A stretch of DNA of 12,174 nt from Pseudomonadales bacterium. GTDB lineage: Bacteria > Pseudomonadota > Gammaproteobacteria > Pseudomonadales > DC-out160. The notes below the pieces were generated by a model, which did no database searches, was not told the DNA's origin, and saw only the letters and a list, made by a program, of their open reading frames with translations. Shown here piece by piece: positions 7,628 to 12,174 of the stretch. Position 1 is the stretch's first letter, and the number at the start of each line of letters is the position of its first letter. A program made the position numbers and the translations under genes. The stretch spans positions 4,096-16,269 of the forward strand of contig JAESQG010000135.1 of the NCBI GenBank assembly GCA_016765265.1, in the 5' to 3' direction.

Positions 7628-8082
7628 TCGAAATCTTTCTTTAGTTGCTCCAAAATATCAAACGCCTTGACAATTTCGCTTTTTGAAACTGACAGAGACT
7701 TCAGCGTGTTCTTTAACTGAGTAGAAGATATTCCGGCAGTTCTCTGCATATAAATCACTTGACAATACTCCTCCAAAAAATCGAATTCTCCTTTCCAATC
7801 ATCGCCGATAGCGAAAATATCTACTTCGAGATTCATTATGTCGGCAATCTTTTGATCCCAGTCATGTTCCGCAACAACCAAATCAACACATTTTATGTTC
7901 TCCACTACCTCTTTTCTCTGTTCGAAAGGAATGATAGCTTTCTTTCCTTTCTGTGCATTAAATTCATCAGTAGATACTGCAACAATTAAGGTATCTCCAA
8001 TAGCTTTTAGCTTTTGCAAGAGCCTTAAATGCCCAACGTGAAACAGGTCAAACGTTCCATATGTAATTACCGTCTTAGCCAT
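7624..8082 (-). CDS. tagD: Glycerol-3-phosphate cytidylyltransferase (TagD-like)
   Basis: A soluble 152-residue cytidylyltransferase that should make CDP-glycerol from CTP and sn-glycerol-3-phosphate. The nucleotidyltransferase signature is complete: YGTFDLFHVGH (8-18) with the HxGH motif at 15-18, VSTDEFNAQKGKK (36-48), the GDDW block (93-96) and RTAGISST (114-121), all close to Gram-positive TagD. A ~22-residue tail after the usual end (SVSKSEIVKAFDILEQL) is extra compared with the ~130-residue B. subtilis enzyme. I start at ATG 8080-8082 because MAKTVITYGTFD begins as TagD proteins do; a TTG seven codons upstream (8103) would add an unlikely leader. The start overlaps the end of wzx by 16 bp, and the stop overlaps the glycerophosphotransferase ATG by 4 bp. 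The same motifs occur in ethanolamine- or FAD-related enzymes, but the block matches and partner gene favour glycerol. Confidence 0.9.
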   Translation of the reverse strand: MAKTVITYGTFDLFHVGHLRLLQKLKAIGDTLIVAVSTDEFNAQKGKKAIIPFEQRKEVVENIKCVDLVVAEHDWDQKIADIMNLEVDIFAIGDDWKGEFDFLEEYCQVIYMQRTAGISSTQLKNTLKSLSVSKSEIVKAFDILEQLKKDFE

Positions 8083-9374
8083 AATAAACCACTTTTGACC
8101 CAATAAATCCGATATACCAAAACTAATAGCTCGGTTGCTACCACCATGTATGCAATAGAGTATATTGTAACATCGCCCACTAAAACGAGCACGCCCAAAC
8201 CAGACAAATGGAAAACTGATCCAAAAACAACACTAGCATTTGCATGCACGCCAAACCCTAACGCTCCCAAAAACGGATAGCCCAGCAACATCGACGGCAC
8301 CACTACCAAAGCAGCAAAAAGTAAAATATAAAATACTTCCAATGACTCCTTTCCAACGGTCTCAGTAAATAGAGAACTAAACACGTACTCCCCGACACAA
8401 AATAGCAGGGCAATGCAACCGAAATTTAGAAACACAGAAACTTTAAAGATCTTCTTGAAAAATGCAATATTTTTTTGCTTCGCCACGTAGGGATACAAAG
8501 ACTGAACAACAGGGTGGTAAATCTGTTGTAGGGCCTGATAAAGTTTATCCGCAATGGAATAGTATCCCGCAGCGTCATTGCTAGAAAAAAGGCCTATTAC
8601 AAAAGTGTTGCTCGTTGTGTAAATTGCAACAGAAAATCTCGACAAAAAGAATTGACTACTTTCTCGAAAATGCTGTTGCAGCACTCCAAATCTATAAAAT
8701 CCGAATCCCTGGTTATGCACTATTCGCAAAATAACAAGCGATAGGCATGCTCCAGCACACATTCCAAAACCATTTAAAATCGGAACCTTATAATAGTCTC
8801 CCGGATTTCTAACGAGCGCGAAGATCAACACAGTAAATATTATTTTTGCAACTACATTTACAATGGTTACGTACTTCATTTGCTCCATTCCCTGAAAATA
8901 CCAAATAGGAAATAAAGCCTGCCCAAAAACCCAAAAAAATGTCAAGTAGTATAACTCAACATCATCTAAAAACCGATCGAAGGTAAATACAATTGCCGTA
9001 AGCGCTAAAAGCGAAACCACTACTAAAAACACTTTGATAATCATTACTGAACTAAATATTTCCAGAACTTTTTTTTCATTATCCCTATGAATTGATATTT
9101 CCCTCGTAGCATAAAGATTAAAGCCATAATCAACCAAAACATTAAAAAACATTATAAAAGACTGCGCGAAAACAACCGCTCCGAACCTTTCAGCTCCAAG
9201 AACTCTAGTTAAATACGGCAGCGTAAGAAGCGGCAAAAGGTAAGTAAAAATCTGAAGCACTGTTAGTGAAAAAAAATTTGACAGCAATTTTTTTTTGTCT
9301 TCAGAAATCGTTATAAACTTAATTTCAACACACCTCAATACTCTGTAAATTAAGAAAGCTTTACCCACATACAC
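8067..9374 (-). CDS. wzx: Wzx-type polysaccharide flippase
   Basis: A 435-residue multi-spanning inner-membrane protein that should move the lipid-linked repeat unit to the periplasmic face. The N-terminus carries the Wzx/RfbX family pattern: LLSNFFSLTVLQIF, then LPLLTLPYLTRVLG and FGAVVFAQSF (residues ~30-75), followed by DYGFNLYATREIS (~82-94). About 12 hydrophobic segments run to the C-terminus. TTSNTFVIGLFSS and YYSIADKLYQALQQ near the middle also fit the family. No ATG is available. GTG at 9372-9374 gives the longest protein but has no Shine-Dalgarno site and adds ~20 residues before the usual start. An ATT at 9321-9323, preceded by AGGTG at 7-nt spacing, and TTG at 9336-9338 are alternatives. 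The 3' end overlaps tagD by 16 bp. Confidence 0.88.
   Translation of the reverse strand: MYVGKAFLIYRVLRCVEIKFITISEDKKKLLSNFFSLTVLQIFTYLLPLLTLPYLTRVLGAERFGAVVFAQSFIMFFNVLVDYGFNLYATREISIHRDNEKKVLEIFSSVMIIKVFLVVVSLLALTAIVFTFDRFLDDVELYYLTFFWVFGQALFPIWYFQGMEQMKYVTIVNVVAKIIFTVLIFALVRNPGDYYKVPILNGFGMCAGACLSLVILRIVHNQGFGFYRFGVLQQHFRESSQFFLSRFSVAIYTTSNTFVIGLFSSNDAAGYYSIADKLYQALQQIYHPVVQSLYPYVAKQKNIAFFKKIFKVSVFLNFGCIALLFCVGEYVFSSLFTETVGKESLEVFYILLFAALVVVPSMLLGYPFLGALGFGVHANASVVFGSVFHLSGLGVLVLVGDVTIYSIAYMVVATELLVLVYRIYWVKSGLLWLRR
9321..9335 (-). promoter_or_regulatory. Shine-Dalgarno-like AGGTG ahead of a possible ATT start of wzx
   Basis: On the minus strand AGGTG (9335-9331) is followed after 7 nt by an in-frame ATT (9323-9321). 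Starting there would yield a protein beginning close to the first conserved Wzx segment. ATT initiation is rare but known (E. coli infC). The match may be chance, and the GTG at 9374 remains an alternative. Confidence 0.25.
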
Positions 9375-9451
9375 TTGTAAAATAATGAATTAGAGCGAAA
9401 GTTTAGGTCACACTCAGCCCTATTCTACTCCTCACCGAACAGCATTTGAGA

Positions 9452-10627
9452 CTAATCAACCGAGCTAGCACGAACCTTCAGAACAAACTCCAAAACAAAA
9501 CAGCCAAATACTGCGGAAACCACCCCAAATAATAACGTAAGTGCCAACATTGAAACTCTCCTGAATCCGACGCTTTTAAGAGAACGGTGCGCATCAACTA
9601 CCACAGCAGTCGCTCTGTGATTTAAAAACAAATTCAGTTGAGTTTCGGCACTAACTCCCACTCCTCCACTAATCACACCTTCACCACCTATTCGACCCAG
9701 AGTACGCAAAGCATTATCAAGAGCCTTTTTTGTCACGGCTAAATCTCCGTTACCATCTTTAATTCTCTTCTGAATTAGCCCTTTATCATTTACCGAACTG
9801 ACATACAGCTTTTGCTCAAGGCGATCCCTTTGCTCCCGGATTTGTCGAATTTCATTATCAATCAACAAAAGAGCCATGGCTTCTTTTGGTTGGGTTTTAT
9901 CCGCTATATAGTCAGAACGATGGTTCGTTAAAACCTTGATGTCTTCGTGACTTCGAGAGACTTGTTTATCAAGCAGCTCCACTTCTACATCAACCATCAA
10001 TAGATTTTGTTGGAGCAGCAAAATCTGTTGTTTTTCGCTCGCTAGATTGGCTCTGAGTTCCTCAACCGTCAATACTTGTAACTCTACTTTCTGCTGTAAC
10101 TGCTCTAATATATCCTTGGATAGCCTGAGGTGATCCATCACCAATTCATCTGCAATATCGCTTATCAAATCAATTTTTGAGTCGTCGTCATCCACACCCT
10201 TAGTGGCAACTATCAAAATATTTGAATCCTTGGGTGCTTCCACTTTGATTTGGGGTAATGCAGCATCCGGATTTTTAAAATAGTATTTCTGTAACGCTTC
10301 TACTACATAATGCTTTTCCAACTTAGTTTTTGCTCTTTTAGTCGACTCTATAGGTGAAGTTTCTCCCAAAACACCATTATTATCAGGTAATTTGTAACTC
10401 CCAACTTCTATCACAACACTATATAGAAACTTTTTTGGCGCCACAAAAGCGAATAAAATACCTGCAATCATTATTGAGATAAATAACCCGTAAAATACCT
10501 TTTTATTCTTTATAATTATATTAAACAATTCAACCAAAGATATCTCATCCTCCGGTGACACCTGATAGATTATAGGCGCTATTGGCACGGGATTTTTCGG
10601 ATCTAAACTGTTATTATTGCTGGTCAT
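9452..10627 (-). CDS. wzz: Wzz-like polysaccharide chain-length regulator
   Basis: A 391-residue inner-membrane protein of the polysaccharide co-polymerase type, which sets how many repeat units Wzy joins. It has a short cytoplasmic N-terminus with EISLVELFNIIIKNKK (28-43), a first membrane helix (~44-62), a long periplasmic region with a coiled-coil-rich stretch (~165-310; for example the LLQQNLLMVDVEVELLDKQV area), and a second helix (~357-382) near the C-terminus. It has no cytoplasmic tyrosine-kinase domain. The Pro-rich stretch usually found just before the second helix of O-antigen Wzz is not evident (SVGFRRVSMLALT instead), and the protein is longer than typical enterobacterial Wzz. 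I start at ATG 10625-10627, preceded by a weak CGGTG. An in-frame ATG at 10723 adds a basic 32-residue leader unlike the family. The wzx frame begins 77 bp downstream. Confidence 0.85.
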   Translation of the reverse strand: MTSNNNSLDPKNPVPIAPIIYQVSPEDEISLVELFNIIIKNKKVFYGLFISIMIAGILFAFVAPKKFLYSVVIEVGSYKLPDNNGVLGETSPIESTKRAKTKLEKHYVVEALQKYYFKNPDAALPQIKVEAPKDSNILIVATKGVDDDDSKIDLISDIADELVMDHLRLSKDILEQLQQKVELQVLTVEELRANLASEKQQILLLQQNLLMVDVEVELLDKQVSRSHEDIKVLTNHRSDYIADKTQPKEAMALLLIDNEIRQIREQRDRLEQKLYVSSVNDKGLIQKRIKDGNGDLAVTKKALDNALRTLGRIGGEGVISGGVGVSAETQLNLFLNHRATAVVVDAHRSLKSVGFRRVSMLALTLLFGVVSAVFGCFVLEFVLKVRASSVD

Positions 10628-10815
10628 ATGAACACCGTTAGGTTTTATAGTCGACTTAATGCGATAATATTTAAATAATGATTTTCTGGGGAACCAATAC
10701 CGCCTGAGCAAGATTAGTACCATTTACTACCAGCCCAGCAATACTGTTAGTTCTCATAATGTACCCGGCGACTCGCCTTTAATTCACAATCTTAAAAATT
10801 GCCACTTATTGTCCA

Positions 10816-11868
10816 TTAGATGAACCAAACCCCATTCCTCAAATACCAATCAAAGGTCACCTCTAACCCCTCGTCCACAGTAAACCGAGCCTCAACACCC
10901 AACTCTTCAAAAACCTTCCCTGCATCAATAGCATACCGTCGATCATGCCCCAACCGATCATCAACATAAGAAATCAAAGAAGAACTCTTCTTACCTTTAG
11001 CAGCAGGAGCCCCCAAAAACCGCTCTCTCAATTCATCATCCCCCCAAAACTTCTCATCAACCAACCCACAAATCCTCTCAACCAAATCAATATTAGCAAC
11101 CTCATTACCACCACCAATATTATAAACCTCTCCCACACACCCCTTTTTCAAAACAGCCTCAATCCCCCGGCAATGATCCTCCACATACAACCAATCACGC
11201 ACATTCTTCCCATCCCCATAAACCGGAATAGGTCTCCCATGCAAGATATTAAGAATCACCAGCGGAATAAGCTTCTCAGGATGTTGATAAGGCCCATAGT
11301 TATTAGAGCAATTACTAACTGTCGTATTCAGCCCATAAGTTTCATGATAAGCCCGAACCAAATGATCAGAAGCCGCTTTGCTTGCAGAATAAGGGGAGTT
11401 AGGTGCATAGGCCGTTGTTTCGGTAAAAGGGGGATCATTCGGTCCGAGCGAACCATAAACTTCATCGGTAGAAACATGATGGAAACGATGATCACTTTTA
11501 TGTAACCCTTCCTCCAACCACACCTGTCTCGCGGCTTTCAACAAACTATGAGTTCCAATAACATTAGTTTCGATGAAAATGTCTGGGCCGGTAATAGATC
11601 GATCTACATGTGACTCTGCCGCAAAATGAACTATCGTGTCTAACCTATTATTTTGCAGTAGTTTTTCAACAAGGGCTTGATCGCAAATATCGCCTTGTAC
11701 AAACTCAAAGTTCTCGTTGTCTTCTACTTGCGCTAAATTCTCTCGATTGCCAGCGTAAGTGAGTTTATCAAGCACAACAACTTTATCGTTAGGATTATTG
11801 GCCATCCAATAATGTACAAAGTTGCATCCAATAAATCCCGCTCCACCTGTCACCAGCAATTTATGCAT
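10816..11868 (-). CDS. rmlB: dTDP-glucose 4,6-dehydratase
   Basis: A 350-residue cytoplasmic NAD-dependent SDR enzyme that converts dTDP-D-glucose to dTDP-4-keto-6-deoxy-D-glucose, the branch point to rhamnose and other 6-deoxysugars. The Rossmann GGAGFIG motif is at 8-14, LDKLTYAGN at 33-41, AAESHVDRS at 83-91, the catalytic TDE triplet at 134-136, and YxxxK at Y160/K164. SNNYGPYQHPEKLIPL (188-203) and GDGKNVRDWLYVEDH (218-232) complete the family signature. Length is normal. The ATG start is preceded by AAGAGA. It is the first gene of the leftward cluster, but rmlA, rmlC and rmlD do not follow. From about codon 203 onward codon use changes sharply to T- and G-ending codons, while the protein stays intact, which suggests mosaic origin. 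Confidence 0.97.
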   Translation of the reverse strand: MHKLLVTGGAGFIGCNFVHYWMANNPNDKVVVLDKLTYAGNRENLAQVEDNENFEFVQGDICDQALVEKLLQNNRLDTIVHFAAESHVDRSITGPDIFIETNVIGTHSLLKAARQVWLEEGLHKSDHRFHHVSTDEVYGSLGPNDPPFTETTAYAPNSPYSASKAASDHLVRAYHETYGLNTTVSNCSNNYGPYQHPEKLIPLVILNILHGRPIPVYGDGKNVRDWLYVEDHCRGIEAVLKKGCVGEVYNIGGGNEVANIDLVERICGLVDEKFWGDDELRERFLGAPAAKGKKSSSLISYVDDRLGHDRRYAIDAGKVFEELGVEARFTVDEGLEVTFDWYLRNGVWFI

Positions 11869-11945
11869 GTTTTAATCTCTTACTATCCCTGGTGTTTTTA
11901 ATTTTCTGTTGTTTGGGCTGGTCGTGTATTTCCAGCGCGAAGACT

Positions 11946-11958
11946 ACCATAATATGGT
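11946..11958. promoter_or_regulatory. 13-bp palindrome upstream of rmlB
   Basis: ACCATA and TATGGT flank a single central A, about 80 bp upstream of the rmlB start. The size and position suit a small operator, and the minus-strand TATTAT within it could also act as a weak -10. Chance occurrence is quite possible. Confidence 0.25.
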
Positions 11959-12082
11959 GAGGTGGGCAGCGCCTGAAGTGTTCGAGGGTGATTAATTTTC
12001 AAACCTTTACGGTTCTAGATCGTTTTTTGAACTTTTCTTTAGATATGCCAAATGATTCGCAAGCGTCGGGTTAAATATCCGG

Positions 12083-12111
12083 TAGTAGACTTGAACGCAA
12101 AACGTCCACTA
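12083..12111. repeat. Imperfect 8-bp dyad upstream of rmlB
   Basis: TAGTAGAC (12083-12090) and GTCCACTA (12104-12111) pair at 7 of 8 positions, with the eighth a possible G-T wobble, across a 13-nt spacer. It lies ~215 bp upstream of rmlB. It could be an operator, or an RNA hairpin if transcription starts further upstream. Confidence 0.35.
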
Positions 12112-12174
12112 AAGCGATGAGGTGGTCATTGTATCGATTAGCCCCTCACTACTTATGACTTCGTCTAGTCTGAG

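Larger units (their letters stand above)
11869..12174. other. Non-coding leader upstream of rmlB
   Basis: This ~306-bp stretch to the window edge lies upstream of rmlB on the minus strand and likely holds the cluster promoter. I saw no good -35/-10 pair and no JUMPstart/ops element (GGCGGTAGCGTG) on either strand. It contains the small palindrome at 11946-11958 and the larger imperfect dyad at 12083-12111. The only minus-strand frame of note is 38 codons (TAA at 11898-11900, open up to 12014) and is too short to call. Confidence 0.5.

Noticed and set aside
10767..10777. GGCGACTCGCC hairpin between rmlB and the Wzz-like gene as an intrinsic terminator
   Set aside because: Stem of only four pairs and no T-run on the minus strand after it.
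10945..11505. 186-residue plus-strand frame opposite rmlB
   Set aside because: It is antisense to a strongly conserved gene and is open only because that part of rmlB is nearly free of C on its coding strand. The translation is low-complexity (Ile, Asn, Pro, Arg).
11898..12014. 38-codon minus-strand frame upstream of rmlB, suspected remnant of a mobile element
   Set aside because: Too short to support, no transposase motif and no terminal repeats seen.
1..12174. Possible CRISPR array, phage-defence system or toxin-antitoxin pair
   Set aside because: No spaced repeats and no nuclease, restriction or toxin-like proteins; every supported gene except the response regulator fits polysaccharide synthesis.

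Overview
This window looks like part of a Wzy-dependent surface-polysaccharide (O-antigen or capsule) locus from a Gram-negative bacterium. Wzx, Wzy and Wzz-type proteins occur together with RmlB and several glycosyltransferases. The low GC content, the RmlB variant and the response regulator next door suggest a gammaproteobacterium, perhaps marine. That placement is inference; no rRNA or other taxonomic marker is present.

Layout. At the left edge (1-746, minus) is the N-terminal part of an atypical response regulator whose phospho-acceptor Asp is replaced by Asn. A ~700 bp non-coding stretch follows, holding two perfect 9-bp inverted repeats and a tandem 10-bp repeat. A plus-strand WbaZ-like GT4 glycosyltransferase comes next (1443-2615). 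Everything to its right reads leftward on the minus strand. In transcription order: rmlB (11868-10816), a Wzz-like chain-length regulator, a Wzx flippase, a TagD-type glycerol-3-phosphate cytidylyltransferase, a TagB/TagF-type CDP-glycerol glycerophosphotransferase, a 383 bp gap with a good candidate promoter, a GT2 glycosyltransferase, a Wzy-like polymerase, and an MtfB-like GT4 glycosyltransferase that converges on the plus-strand GT4. The right edge (11869-12174) is the non-coding leader of rmlB.

How it may work together. RmlB makes dTDP-4-keto-6-deoxyglucose. TagD makes CDP-glycerol from CTP and glycerol-3-phosphate, and the TagB/TagF-like enzyme would move glycerol-phosphate onto the glycan. 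The GT2 and two GT4 enzymes build the repeat unit on its lipid carrier, Wzx flips it, Wzy polymerises it, and Wzz sets the length. The predicted product is a repeat-unit polysaccharide carrying or containing glycerol phosphate. The initiating sugar-phosphate transferase (WecA or WbaP type) and rmlA/C/D are not in the window.

Standout points are the coupled teichoic-acid-like tagD-tagF pair in a Gram-negative locus, the degenerate receiver domain, an abrupt codon and strand-composition change inside rmlB, and several genes lacking an ATG start. I saw no CRISPR array, tRNA, rRNA, intact insertion sequence or convincing new multi-gene system.
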